Source: Anaerolineaceae bacterium
GTDB lineage: Bacteria > Chloroflexota > Anaerolineae > Aggregatilineales > Phototrophicaceae
DNA length: 64,000 nt
NCBI GenBank assembly: GCA_002699585.1
Contig: PABP01000038.1
Span: 806,001-870,000 of the forward strand
Direction of reading: 5' to 3'
Below the pieces are notes generated by a model. It was given only the letters and a program-made list of their open reading frames with translations. It was not told where the DNA came from and did not search any database. The translations under genes and the position numbers were made by a program. Below, in pieces: positions 18,517 to 27,878 of this stretch. Each line of letters opens with the position of its first letter. Positions within the stretch are counted from its first letter, which is position 1.

Positions 18517-19365
18517 ATGTTAGATGCAAGCAGTTTCTCAATCCATGATAGTCATTCGAGCTATACACGTCCGCTGTCATTAACGGAGCAGAGAAAAGCC
18601 GCACTGATGGCAAAAGTAGATACCTTTGAACCTGCTGACTTCGAGGCTATGAAACAAGACGATGCGGGTGGCAAACGGGACAACACCAGCGGTCGCAACA
18701 AGCTCATTGCCTTACACAATGCCATCTATCCACAACTTCGCACCCACAACCTGGATCTGCACCTGATGTTTGGCGACAGCAACATCATCACCGATCACTC
18801 TGCAACCACGCTGTACGCTGGCGATTCTTTAGCTGTGCAATATTCACGCAGCCGTTCACAGGCACGCATGGTCGAGCGTTTGATGGGCCGTGAAGAAGCC
18901 GTCGCAGTGGGTGACATCAGCATCCGCCGCCACCCCATTATCGAAATGCGACTATCAGCAGAAGCCTTCGCCATTGAGCTGGTGCTTGGGCCAGATGCCC
19001 GCTGGGACCAGACCAATCTAGCTGGCAAGCTGACCATCGAGCGCCACAATAGCGAACTCTATACCTTGCTCAGCCATATGGACAAATCCTACGCGATGGG
19101 TTTCTGGCGCGGGGTGCACTGCAATGACATGCACTTGACCACGGGTCAATTCTATCATCCGCAGATTATGGACGAGTGGATGAGCACCTTTGAACCGGGC
19201 CAGGACTGGTTCCGCCTGGGTACGTGGTACGAAACAGACGATGAACGCCTGCAAGACGACGACTTCGCCGAGGATGTGCTCAATCACATTCGCGCGCTGT
19301 ACCAGGTCTACATCATGCTGCGCTGGGCCAGCGACAATAACTTCCACACATTTTACAATCGCTAA
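18517..19365 (+). CDS. Hypothetical protein, unrecognised family
   Basis: 282 residues, soluble, no signal peptide or membrane segment. The N-terminal 60 residues are polar and probably flexible. The rest is a mixed alpha/beta protein rich in His, Trp and Tyr, with segments such as FWRGVHCNDMHLTTGQFYHP and an acidic stretch DDERLQDDDFAED before a final helix. I cannot assign a function. It opens a plus-strand run of four genes and is followed by a hairpin at 19411. Confidence 0.65.
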   Translation: MLDASSFSIHDSHSSYTRPLSLTEQRKAALMAKVDTFEPADFEAMKQDDAGGKRDNTSGRNKLIALHNAIYPQLRTHNLDLHLMFGDSNIITDHSATTLYAGDSLAVQYSRSRSQARMVERLMGREEAVAVGDISIRRHPIIEMRLSAEAFAIELVLGPDARWDQTNLAGKLTIERHNSELYTLLSHMDKSYAMGFWRGVHCNDMHLTTGQFYHPQIMDEWMSTFEPGQDWFRLGTWYETDDERLQDDDFAEDVLNHIRALYQVYIMLRWASDNNFHTFYNR

Positions 19366-19410
19366 CGTGCCGCAAAGCCGCATTCGATAGCAACTAAATC
19401 GCGCATTTTC

Positions 19411-19451
19411 ATAAAGCCGCCTGATGACTAACCCAATCAGAGCGGCTTTAT
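19411..19451 (+). terminator. Probable terminator after the gene at 18517
   Basis: The stem ataaagccgc-ctgat pairs with atcag-agcggctttat, with one bulged base and a ten-base loop. The T-tract is part of the stem and is not extended, so termination may be inefficient. Confidence 0.6.
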
Positions 19452-19659
19452 AACGACTTCCCTACCTCATACACAACTTTATGCCCGCTGATAAGTCCAT
19501 TCCACATAGCAAACGCGGTAATAATTATTTATATTTGTGCATAATCCCAAAAGCACGCATACTTAACGCATTCCGAAATACAATACTGCGCAATCGCGTT
19601 GTTGTGCTGTGCCTTTGTGTAATTACTGATCTATTTGACGACTTATCGGTAGGTTGAAT

Positions 19660-20595
19660 ATGCGTGACGTTAGCCCGAACGTTCCCCAGCCAGAGGAAGA
19701 AACAGCAACCCCAGAACAGCATCAGGAAGATGATCGCAGACAGGCCATTAAAACCGCGCGGGGCCTCGTCCGGCAAGCGATGGACCATCTGCGTCAGGGG
19801 CACCTGTCGTTGGGCGCTGTGGAAGCGTCGGTGGGTTTCGTCGATGTCATCACCCATCTCAAAACAAGCACGCCGATCCTGAACTATGCCACACCGCGAC
19901 GCAATACCGCCTGGGTTGGTAGCGGCCATATCAACGATGGCCTGACCATCCTCAGCCAACTGGGGCGCAAAGAAGTCTTTATCTTCCCGGATTTACTGTT
20001 CCCCCCGGTCTTCAACAAAACGCTCATCAAAGCCGGACTCCAGCCTGCCTTTAGCCTGCCTGTTTGGGCCTATGCAGCCGGTCAGCGCACGTACAGCGCG
20101 CCGGTCCTGCCGACGTCCATCTCCATCCAGCCTGTCAGCCGCCGACAAAGTATGCGCAACTGGTGGTACATTCGGCGTCATAATCCGTTTGAAATCAACG
20201 CCAGCATCCTGGATCAGATGCAGCTCAGCCAGGATTTGCAGGATGAATCCAACCGCGAAGAAATCAATCTCGTCGTGCGCCGCTATAATACGGCCATTGG
20301 TGCAGCCCGCATCACCCTGCAAGAAACAAGCGCCCATATCGCCACAACCGCATTGCTGCGCGATGCAGGTGACGAACTCGGTCGCTTGCTGCTGGCCTAT
20401 TGCCTACAATATGCCCTGGGTACCGGACGCGACATGGTTTTCACCAGCAGTCTGTCGGAAAAACAAGGGACCTATGCCCAGTCGCTTGGATTTGTCGACG
20501 TTGGCAATATCGTATGTTATGCTGAATCTGCTACCGTGTTCAAGGACATGAAAGGGCAACATGGTTCGCTGGCACAGCCTGTATCTACCCTCTGA
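19660..20595 (+). CDS. GNAT-like acetyltransferase, putative
   Basis: 311 residues from the ATG at 19660; a TTG two codons upstream is possible. An acidic disordered start (PEEETATPEQHQEDD) leads into a helical region. The last 110 residues look like a degenerate GNAT fold: LVVRRYNTAIGAARITL, ATTALLRDAGDELGRLLLAYCLQYALG in the acetyl-CoA loop position, then a SLGFVDVGNIVCY closing strand typical of the family. The glycine-rich pyrophosphate loop is altered, so activity is uncertain. The 3' end overlaps the next gene by 35 bases. Confidence 0.6.
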   Translation: MRDVSPNVPQPEEETATPEQHQEDDRRQAIKTARGLVRQAMDHLRQGHLSLGAVEASVGFVDVITHLKTSTPILNYATPRRNTAWVGSGHINDGLTILSQLGRKEVFIFPDLLFPPVFNKTLIKAGLQPAFSLPVWAYAAGQRTYSAPVLPTSISIQPVSRRQSMRNWWYIRRHNPFEINASILDQMQLSQDLQDESNREEINLVVRRYNTAIGAARITLQETSAHIATTALLRDAGDELGRLLLAYCLQYALGTGRDMVFTSSLSEKQGTYAQSLGFVDVGNIVCYAESATVFKDMKGQHGSLAQPVSTL

Positions 20596-21334
20596 CCACA
20601 CGGTTAACGTCGCTGACGCCCTGCAACCGCTGCTTTCTGCTGCCGGATATACCCCCAACGATCCCTTCGTGTTGGGGGCCGCCGCCTATGACCAGGCCGT
20701 GCGGCTGTTTTGTGCCCCACCTCAGGATAATTGGCGGCGCATCCTCCTGGAAATTACCCAATTCACGCTTGTCGATGATATAGCCTCGGCGCTGGCGCCC
20801 GGAGCGAGCGTTTGCATTTCCGCATGGATGGCCAATGGCGACAACGGTGGCCTGTCTGTATATCAGCATGGGCAGCGCACCACGCTTGATGTCCTCGACA
20901 CCTATCAGACAGCAGCGCCACCAAATCCTGACTTACCTGAGCAAAAGACGGTCGGCAATATACCCGTTGACCAGATGCCTGAGCATATCCAGAAGCTGGC
21001 AGGTAAGGTAAAATCCAATCAAGCTGAAAACATGTTCAACAAGGTGGCCAAGCGGTTCCTCAGTGTAGACCAACAAGAGGCCGGAGCCAACTTGATTGAC
21101 AATCAGCCCAACTGGCAAAGTGAAACGGGCCAGCAGATCATCACCGTGCTGTCCTCATTGGGCATCACCAACTGGGCCCAGCCGGATTTTGCGACATTAC
21201 GCGGCGCGTATGTTTTGCACCTGCGCCGTCAACGCAATCCGAATGCTGCGCTGCTGCCAGGTGATGATGACATTTTACAAGCGGTGCCGAATGCACTGGA
21301 CTATGTGCCATATTATTGGGGAAAGGAGGCGTAA
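20561..21334 (+). CDS. Hypothetical protein in the GNAT/methyltransferase unit
   Basis: 257 residues, cytosolic, unrecognised. The N-terminal half is alpha/beta. The C-terminal half contains a helix-rich segment (VDQMPEHIQKLAGKVKSNQ) and ends in LDYVPYYWGKEA. It overlaps the preceding GNAT-like gene by 35 bases, and its stop shares one base with the start of the methyltransferase. Translational coupling is therefore likely, and the three products probably work together. The function is unknown. Confidence 0.65.
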   Translation: MVRWHSLYLPSDHTVNVADALQPLLSAAGYTPNDPFVLGAAAYDQAVRLFCAPPQDNWRRILLEITQFTLVDDIASALAPGASVCISAWMANGDNGGLSVYQHGQRTTLDVLDTYQTAAPPNPDLPEQKTVGNIPVDQMPEHIQKLAGKVKSNQAENMFNKVAKRFLSVDQQEAGANLIDNQPNWQSETGQQIITVLSSLGITNWAQPDFATLRGAYVLHLRRQRNPNAALLPGDDDILQAVPNALDYVPYYWGKEA

Positions 21335-21897
21335 TGGCTGCTGAAGATCGCATTCGTTGGGATGGCATTTTCCGACAGCGCGTCAGCCAACCCTACCCAC
21401 CTGCCGACCCCTTGCTGCTGCAATATGCCCCGCCCCCCGGCGATGACGACGCGCGTGCGCTGGACCTGGCCGCGGGTGTGGGCCAGAATGGCTTATGGCT
21501 GGCACAAGAAGGCTATACAGTCGATATTATCGACATCAGCCGCATTGCCCTGCGCCGCGCCCTATCCGAGCAAACCATGCGCAACTTACGCAATGTCAAC
21601 CTGCTCCAGATGGACGTCGATGATTTGCGTCTGGACGCCAAACGCTATGATGTCGTCTGCGTGTTCCGTTACCTCAAACGCCACCTGTTCCCGCTGCTCA
21701 AACGGTCAGTAAAACCCGGTGGCCGCATCATTTACAGCACCTTCAACGTGGACTACTTAGACGTGGTGCCACAATTTAATAAAAAGTTCTTATTGGATTT
21801 AGGCGAGCTGGAAGGCTACTTCAGCGATTGGCAACTTGTATATAGTGAAGATGTCGGGCATGTATCCCATTTGGTCGCCATCAAACCCGAAATCTAA
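21334..21897 (+). CDS. Class I SAM-dependent methyltransferase
   Basis: 187 residues from the ATG at 21334, chosen for its ggagg Shine-Dalgarno and the overlap with the upstream stop. Motif I is ALDLAAGVGQNGLWLAQEG, the acidic end of strand 2 is VDIIDIS, and motif IV lies at YDVVCVFRYLKR. This resembles the small TehB/UbiE-like methyltransferases. The substrate is unknown. The start RIRWDGIFRQRV is typical of proteins annotated as tellurite-resistance or thiopurine-type methyltransferases. Confidence 0.8.
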   Translation: MAAEDRIRWDGIFRQRVSQPYPPADPLLLQYAPPPGDDDARALDLAAGVGQNGLWLAQEGYTVDIIDISRIALRRALSEQTMRNLRNVNLLQMDVDDLRLDAKRYDVVCVFRYLKRHLFPLLKRSVKPGGRIIYSTFNVDYLDVVPQFNKKFLLDLGELEGYFSDWQLVYSEDVGHVSHLVAIKPEI

Positions 21898-22162
21898 TAG
21901 AAATTATGTCACGAATGGTTATTATAAAAGCACATCAGCACCTGATTTGCACTTGATAGGCATCACCTGATGGGTGGACCCTGATCGCAAAGTTTGAAGC
22001 ACATTTGAAGCAGCTAAATATTGGCCCTCTGAGGGTAACAAGCCGTGCCCGGACCGCGTCTGAGTAGCATGGCATGAACCACTCACTGGATACATCGAAC
22101 CGATACGAAACCATAAGCGAAACACATTTTCATACACACGCAAAATAGGGGATATTCATATT
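21898..22162 (+). promoter_or_regulatory. Leader/promoter region of rpiB with repeats and hairpins
   Basis: Two copies of TTTGAAGCA (21993-22001 and 22004-22012) lie 11 bases apart, about one helical turn. Hairpins are possible at 21964-21976 (CACC/GGTG), 22025-22035 (CCCT/AGGG) and 22042-22073 (GCCGTGC/GCATGGC with one G.T pair). It could be a structured leader, a small RNA or a regulator site. No known riboswitch was recognised. Confidence 0.3.
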
Positions 22163-22630
22163 ATGAAATTAGCACTTGCATCCGATCACGCCGGATATGT
22201 ACTGAAACAGCACCTCGTTGATTACCTGAAGCAAGAAGGTCACGATGTGCTCGACCTGGGCGTGAATACGGACAAAGTCCGTGCCGACTACCCGGTGGCG
22301 GCTAGGGCCGTTGGCGAAGCGGTCACCGATGGGCGTGCCGAACGCGGCATCCTGGTATGCGGCAGTGGCGTGGGCGCATGTGTCGCGGCTAATAAGGTAA
22401 AAGGCGTATATGCTGCCATTTGTCATGACACATATAGTGCTGCGCAAGGTGTGGAACATGATAATATGAATGTACTGTGTGTTGGCTCTCGCGTGATCGG
22501 CTCCGCCGTCGCAGAAACGCTGGCCGATGCCTTTATTGGTGCGAATTTCTTCTCAGATGGTGAGCGCTATGTCAAGCGCCTGAATATGATCAAAGACATG
22601 GAAACACATTTTTCTGAGGATAAGAGCTAG
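22163..22630 (+). CDS. rpiB: Ribose-5-phosphate isomerase B
   Basis: 155 residues. RpiB hallmarks are SDHAG at 7-11, the catalytic Cys66 in CGSGVGACVAANKV, and His99 in GVEHDNMN; the spacing of Cys66 and His99 matches the E. coli enzyme. It interconverts ribose-5-phosphate and ribulose-5-phosphate in the non-oxidative pentose phosphate pathway. The tal-pgi fusion follows on the same strand after 136 bases, so three steps of the pathway are coded together. Confidence 0.96.
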   Translation: MKLALASDHAGYVLKQHLVDYLKQEGHDVLDLGVNTDKVRADYPVAARAVGEAVTDGRAERGILVCGSGVGACVAANKVKGVYAAICHDTYSAAQGVEHDNMNVLCVGSRVIGSAVAETLADAFIGANFFSDGERYVKRLNMIKDMETHFSEDKS

Positions 22631-22707
22631 CAAAAACGAATATCCTATTATGGGTCTATATACCAGGGATTTAACCAGCCTGTACGTAACGGTTTTTAGG
22701 TATAACC

Positions 22708-22735
22708 TATCCATATCACAATATATCCATATCAC
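22708..22735 (+). repeat. Two direct repeats upstream of tal-pgi
   Basis: TATCCATATCAC occurs at 22708-22719 and again at 22724-22735, a 16-base period. Just downstream, acggagac is repeated up to the ribosome binding site. They could be regulator half-sites or a small slippage expansion. Confidence 0.6.
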
Positions 22736-22766
22736 GGAGACGAAGTAACGGAGACGGAGACCTCTC

Positions 22767-25652
22767 ATGACCGAAAATCCTGCATTTGCTGTACAAGAAA
22801 TCGGACAATCCCTGTGGCTGGATTTCATCCATCGCCATGACCTGGAAAATGGGGAATTCCAGCGGCGGATTGACGAAGAAGGCATTCTGGGGGTGACATC
22901 AAATCCCTCAATCTTCCAGAAAGCTATCGGAGAATCTGATACCTATGACCAGGAAATCCTGAATAACGTTGATCTGGTCGCCAATGACATTTACGAAAAA
23001 CTCGCCATTGCGGATATTCAGACAGCGACCGATCTGTTCCGGCCCGTTTATGACCGTACCAACAAAAAAGACGGTTACGTCAGCCTGGAAGTTTCGCCGC
23101 TGTTGGCCAGCAGCACCGAAGACACCATTACCGAAGCCAAACGGCTGTTTAAAGAGGTGGATCGTCCCAATTTGATGATTAAGATTCCGGCCACCCCGGC
23201 AGGCATTCCGGCGATTGAAGAAGTCATCGCCGCAGGCGTCAACGTCAATGTGACCCTGATCTTCTCGGTAAAAAATTATCTTGAAGTCGTCGATGCCTAC
23301 ATCAAGGGCCTGGAACGCCGTCTGGAAGCGGGTGAATCCGTCAAAGACATCGCCAGCGTGGCCAGCTTCTTCCTCAGCCGCATTGATTCCGCTGTAGATA
23401 ACATTCTCAAGAACAACATGCGCGCCGCCCAGGTACACGGTGATACCAACCGCATTGCCGCCAATCGGCGCATGCTGGGCCAGGCAGCCATCTCCAACGC
23501 CAAGTTAGCCTACAAAGAATATCAGCGCATCTTCGAAGGCGGCCGCTTCGCCAAATTGCGCGAAGCCGGTGCCCAGGTCCAGCGACCCCTATGGGCGTCG
23601 ACCAGCACCAAAGACCCCGCCTACCCGGATACCATGTACGTCGATCAGTTGATCGGTAACAACACGGTCAACACCCTGCCGCCAAACACGCTCTCGGCCT
23701 TCCTCGATCATGGCAAGGTCAAAGGCGAGACCATCCGCAAGAATAACGATGACTATCTTGACCCCAACCAGGTCATGGACAATCTGGCTGAACTGGGCAT
23801 TGATATGGACCAGATCACCAATCGCTTGCAGGTCGATGGTGTCGATGCATTTATCGAAGCCTTCGAGAAGTTGATGCAGCAGGTCGCCGCCAAACGTAAC
23901 CTGCTCAAGACAGGCATCATTGAGCGCCAGAAACTGGCAATGGGCATCTACCATGACCAGGTCATTAAGGCCCAGTCACAGATGGACAAGGAATTCATCG
24001 TCGCGCGCATCTGGTCCAAGGATGGCAGCGTCTGGAAAGATCACGGCCCAACGATTGAGAAGATCAAGAACCGCCTGGGCTGGCTGCAAATCCTACAAAC
24101 CATCGACATTGAGCGCCTGAAAGACCTGCAAAAAAGCATCAAAGGCACGGGCATCAGCCATGTTGTCCTGCTCGGTATGGGTGGCAGTAGCCTCGCCCCG
24201 GAAGTGCTATATAAGACCTTCGGCAAGGCTGAGGATTTCCCGGAGTTGATCGTGCTCGACAGCACCGACCCGGCAAGAATCCGTGAAGTCGAAAACAGCA
24301 TCGAACTGCCCAACACGCTCTTCATCGTCGCCAGCAAATCCGGTGGCACCGTAGAAACGATGTCGTTCTATAAGTATTTCTATGCCAAAACGGGCGAAAA
24401 AGGCCAGCAGTTCATCGCCATCACCGACCCGGACACCTCACTCGCCAAACTGGCCGAAGAAAAAGGCTTCCGGGATACCTTCATCAACCCGCCGGACATC
24501 GGCGGTCGTTACAGCGCCCTGAGCTATTTCGGCATGGTCCCAGCATCCTTGATCGGCATCGACCTGGACCGCGCCTGGGAATCCGCCCGTATGATGATCG
24601 ACATCAATCGGCCAGAGATCCCATCGTCCTATCATCCCGGCCTGATTCTCGGCTCGGTGATTGGCGCATTGTCACAGGCAGGCCGCGACAAGGTCAGCAT
24701 CTACGCCACCGAATCGATTGCCAGCTTCGGCGATTGGGCTGAACAACTCCTGGCGGAAAGCCTGGGTAAAGAAGGCAAAGGCGCGCTGCCTGTCGTCGGT
24801 GCGACAGTTGGCAAGCCCCATGACTATTCCTCGGATCGTGTGTTCATCTACTTGCGTGTGGATGATGACAGCGATACCGAAAGCATGGACACGGGTATCC
24901 GTACATTGCGCGAAGCGGGTCATCCCCGCCTGACGCTGCGCCTGCCCGATACGTATGCTATCTTCGCGGAGTTCTTCCGCTGGGAATTTGCGACAGCCGT
25001 TGCGGGTTATCTGGAGGACGTCAATCCATTTGACGAACCGAACGTCACTGAAGCCAAAGAAGCCACCAAAGATCTGCTGGCATACTATCAGGAGCACGGC
25101 GAGCTACCAGAGAACGAGCCATTCATCTCCGGCACCAACGTGAACCTGTACGCAGACGAAACCACGCTAGCCCCGCTGCGTGAGCTGACTCGGGCACACA
25201 ACTATGCCAATACCAGCCGCACCGAAGTCCTGGCTTCGCAGATCACGGGCACACATGCTGGCGATTACTTCGCCTTGCTGGTTTACCTGACACCAGACAA
25301 AGAGACTGCCAAATTGATCAACGAAACGGCACGGCGCTTGCGCCATGTCACCCGCCGCGCTGTTACCATTGGCTATGGTCCGCGTTACCTGCACAGCACC
25401 GGACAGTTCCATAAGGGCGGCCCAAATAATGGCGTCTTCATCCAGATCACAGCCGACATGGGCGAAGACCTGGACATCCCTGGCGAACCCTACAGCTTCG
25501 GCACGCTGTTCCAAGCCCAGGCCGCTGGCGATTTGCAGGCGCTCAACAACCACGACCGACGTGCGTTCCGCTTCCATATTGCAGGCGAGGTCAACGAAGG
25601 TTTGCAGAAGCTGCTGGATGCCATCGAGTTTGTGGAGCAGCGCCGCAGCTAG
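22767..25652 (+). CDS. tal-pgi: Bifunctional transaldolase / glucose-6-phosphate isomerase
   Basis: 961 residues from an ATG with ggagac upstream. Residues about 1-365 are transaldolase: Asp19 in WLDFIHR, GVTSNPSIF at 42-50, and the Schiff-base Lys139 in LMIKIPAT. Residues about 400-955 are phosphoglucose isomerase, with GMGGSSLAPE, the sugar-phosphate loop VASKSGGTVET, and a late KGGPNNGVF segment carrying the active-site lysine. The fusion joins the non-oxidative pentose phosphate pathway to glycolysis. Such fusions are known in several bacteria including Chloroflexota. Both halves look catalytically complete. A terminator follows. Confidence 0.95.
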   Translation: MTENPAFAVQEIGQSLWLDFIHRHDLENGEFQRRIDEEGILGVTSNPSIFQKAIGESDTYDQEILNNVDLVANDIYEKLAIADIQTATDLFRPVYDRTNKKDGYVSLEVSPLLASSTEDTITEAKRLFKEVDRPNLMIKIPATPAGIPAIEEVIAAGVNVNVTLIFSVKNYLEVVDAYIKGLERRLEAGESVKDIASVASFFLSRIDSAVDNILKNNMRAAQVHGDTNRIAANRRMLGQAAISNAKLAYKEYQRIFEGGRFAKLREAGAQVQRPLWASTSTKDPAYPDTMYVDQLIGNNTVNTLPPNTLSAFLDHGKVKGETIRKNNDDYLDPNQVMDNLAELGIDMDQITNRLQVDGVDAFIEAFEKLMQQVAAKRNLLKTGIIERQKLAMGIYHDQVIKAQSQMDKEFIVARIWSKDGSVWKDHGPTIEKIKNRLGWLQILQTIDIERLKDLQKSIKGTGISHVVLLGMGGSSLAPEVLYKTFGKAEDFPELIVLDSTDPARIREVENSIELPNTLFIVASKSGGTVETMSFYKYFYAKTGEKGQQFIAITDPDTSLAKLAEEKGFRDTFINPPDIGGRYSALSYFGMVPASLIGIDLDRAWESARMMIDINRPEIPSSYHPGLILGSVIGALSQAGRDKVSIYATESIASFGDWAEQLLAESLGKEGKGALPVVGATVGKPHDYSSDRVFIYLRVDDDSDTESMDTGIRTLREAGHPRLTLRLPDTYAIFAEFFRWEFATAVAGYLEDVNPFDEPNVTEAKEATKDLLAYYQEHGELPENEPFISGTNVNLYADETTLAPLRELTRAHNYANTSRTEVLASQITGTHAGDYFALLVYLTPDKETAKLINETARRLRHVTRRAVTIGYGPRYLHSTGQFHKGGPNNGVFIQITADMGEDLDIPGEPYSFGTLFQAQAAGDLQALNNHDRRAFRFHIAGEVNEGLQKLLDAIEFVEQRRS

Positions 25653-25677
25653 GCATCAACAATACATCACAGTAGAG

Positions 25678-25704
25678 AGGGCGTACGCAGGAGCGCCCTT
25701 TTTA
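25678..25704 (+). terminator. Terminator after tal-pgi
   Basis: The stem agggcg / cgccct encloses a ten-base loop and is followed directly by ttttt. Confidence 0.85.
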
Positions 25705-25853
25705 TTTCGATAGCAAAAAGCTGTTTTTACAGTCCATAGAGGTCCAATTTGGACTTTTATTACCATAATACACCTGTAGAGTGTCATAACGGATCAAATA
25801 CGATTCATCGGATAATGAAGTCATCTGATAATGACACATGACAAGGAGCACTC

Positions 25854-26789
25854 ATGGCTGCTCAACAGAGTAATATCACCCATCGGCCTCTAAACGGCCA
25901 AGACGATGCCCTGCGACTGCGGCAGTTACTGATCGACAGCTACACGATCATGGGTCGCGAATTCAACTGGGAGCCACGCCGCTGGGAAGGTCACTACTGG
26001 GCCGCCAGTGATGCCCAGCGTGCTGATCCAGATTGGCGCAGCGACACCACGCATCTATGGGAAACGCCATCAGGCGATCTACACGGCGCTGTCGTTGCTG
26101 AGGGGCCGGGTGACATCGCGCTTATCATCCACCCCGATTACCGCGCGCTCGAAGATGACATGATTGACTGGGCCGAGGCCAATCTGGCTTCAACCGATGA
26201 CTCAGGTCAGAAAGCACTCGAAATCTGGACCTTTGACTGGGACACGGACCGCAAGCAACGGTTGCAGCAGCATGGCTATCAGCCCTGTGAAGATCGCTTT
26301 TACCAGCATCGCCGCCGTTTTGTAGAGCAGTCTGTACCCGATGAGCCTGTCGCGGAAGGGTATACATTACGCAGCGTCACAGATACGCCAGCGGACGACG
26401 CCCGCTGGGTGGCCTGTTCCAATGCCACGTTCGGACAATCCTACTCTCCAGAGATCCACCGTAACTTCCAGCAGAATGCCCCATCGCACAATTACAACCT
26501 GCACATCATCGCGGAAACGCCTGATGGATCATCTGCAGCTTTCGCCGGGTTAACCGTCGAGACCGTCAATCGCTATGCCGTTTTTGAACCTGTGGGCACG
26601 CATCCCGACCATCGCCGCAAGGGGTTGGCGCAGGCGGTCATGTATGAATGTATGCGGCGCGTCCAGGCATTGAGAACAGCCGACGTGCTATATGTCGCCA
26701 GTTGGGGAACCTCACCCGCAGGCGCATTTTATAAATCTATGGGGATGGCGCACTATGCCACACAGCGCGCCTGGAAGAAAACCGTATAG
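25854..26789 (+). CDS. Tandem GNAT N-acetyltransferase
   Basis: 311 residues with a strong aaggag ribosome site. The N-terminal half is a degenerate GNAT-like domain (ending near AALIIHPDYRALEDDMIDWA). The C-terminal half is an intact GNAT domain with the acetyl-CoA loop VGTHPDHRRKGLAQAVMYE and the closing SPAGAFYKSMGM. Mycothiol-synthase-like proteins have this two-GNAT layout, but the substrate here is unknown. The convergent neighbour ends 13 bases away. Confidence 0.85.
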   Translation: MAAQQSNITHRPLNGQDDALRLRQLLIDSYTIMGREFNWEPRRWEGHYWAASDAQRADPDWRSDTTHLWETPSGDLHGAVVAEGPGDIALIIHPDYRALEDDMIDWAEANLASTDDSGQKALEIWTFDWDTDRKQRLQQHGYQPCEDRFYQHRRRFVEQSVPDEPVAEGYTLRSVTDTPADDARWVACSNATFGQSYSPEIHRNFQQNAPSHNYNLHIIAETPDGSSAAFAGLTVETVNRYAVFEPVGTHPDHRRKGLAQAVMYECMRRVQALRTADVLYVASWGTSPAGAFYKSMGMAHYATQRAWKKTV

Positions 26790-26802
26790 CGCGATGATCC
26801 GG

Positions 26803-27735
26803 CTACTGCTCCAAAAGCGCTCGCTGTGGGAAAACCAGCCGATCCGGGGGCATGTTACGCGCCAGCGGGCCTTCGTTCGCACGCTCGAAATCGGTATGCA
26901 TGTTGCTTAGTTCGATGCCTTGGTTACCAGATGGCTCCATGAAGTAAACGGCCATCGTAAAAGTCGTATCGCCCGTGACCAGCATCATCCAATAGCCATC
27001 GCTCAATTGTTTGCGCGCGAGGCCCTTCTTCCAACTTGGCAACCGCCAGATCGCCCGCGAGAACTTGAGCACTTCCCGCGCGACTTCTTCCGGCAGCTTA
27101 CCAGAAGCGATCAGCGGTTCCGCGCGCCCCCGTTTGAAGACCACATAGTACTTGGGCCGTGACTGAAAGCGATCACGCAGGTTCTGGGTAAAGCCCGGTT
27201 GGGCCGCTGCTTGCCACGCTTTGGAATCCGGGTCACGCTCGATGAGTCTTTCGACAAGAATGCGCTTTTCACTGTAATGACGATAAAGCGCATTGAACTG
27301 CGGCGCATTCAGGTTGCCCGCCGCATATTCGTCACTGAGCATGGTTAGGCGGTCGCGCAGCCATGCCAACACGCCCTGCTGGCTGGAGTCGCCTTTTTGC
27401 GCACTGGCGCGCAATGCTCCGGTTAAGGTCGAGGGTTTCGCCTCGGTGGGCTTAGCCGCAGCCGCTGGGGCTTTGGCTGGCTCTGGCTTGGCATCATTTG
27501 ATTTGGCATCAGGAGCAGCCTTAGACAGCTTTTCGTCCGGCATAACAGGTTGTTCTGGGTTGTATTTGGCAGGCGCAGGCGTAGCCTCTGCGGAGGGCCT
27601 CTTGGTATCTGCCGCAGTGACGGGTTTCAACGACTCAGGTGGCGTCGGTTGTGACGCCGCACTGACCGGTTTATCCGTTTGTTGCTCCGCAGTTGTGTCA
27701 TTGACTTGATCTTGCGATGATGGCGATTTGTCCAT
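26803..27735 (-). CDS. Unknown protein with low-complexity Pro/Ala/Lys N terminus
   Basis: 310 residues from the ATG at 27735; a GTG four codons earlier is an alternative. Residues 1-115 are disordered and rich in Ala, Pro, Lys and Asp, like a flexible linker. About 120-165 is a predicted coiled or helical segment (WLRDRLTMLSDEYAAGNLNAPQFNALYRHYSEKR). The last 120 residues form a compact domain (KYYVVFKRGRAEPLIAS...YWMMLVTGDTTFTMAVYF) that I do not recognise. No membrane segment is seen. A role as an adaptor is only a guess. Confidence 0.65.
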   Translation of the reverse strand: MDKSPSSQDQVNDTTAEQQTDKPVSAASQPTPPESLKPVTAADTKRPSAEATPAPAKYNPEQPVMPDEKLSKAAPDAKSNDAKPEPAKAPAAAAKPTEAKPSTLTGALRASAQKGDSSQQGVLAWLRDRLTMLSDEYAAGNLNAPQFNALYRHYSEKRILVERLIERDPDSKAWQAAAQPGFTQNLRDRFQSRPKYYVVFKRGRAEPLIASGKLPEEVAREVLKFSRAIWRLPSWKKGLARKQLSDGYWMMLVTGDTTFTMAVYFMEPSGNQGIELSNMHTDFERANEGPLARNMPPDRLVFPQRALLEQ

Positions 27736-27878
27736 CACGGCCCCCACTTACGCGCCATATCCAAATTGAACTGTATGTATTCTACATAATTGCTCAGTAT
27801 CGTGTAAACGAAACTGCCTTAATTATTGCTATAATCGGCATGTATAAGGCGATTTTATGACAGATAGGCAAAATCAGT

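Noticed and set aside
27293-27709. 138-residue plus-strand frame opposite the low-complexity protein
   Set aside because: It is the mirror of the Ala/Pro-rich minus-strand gene and has no independent support.
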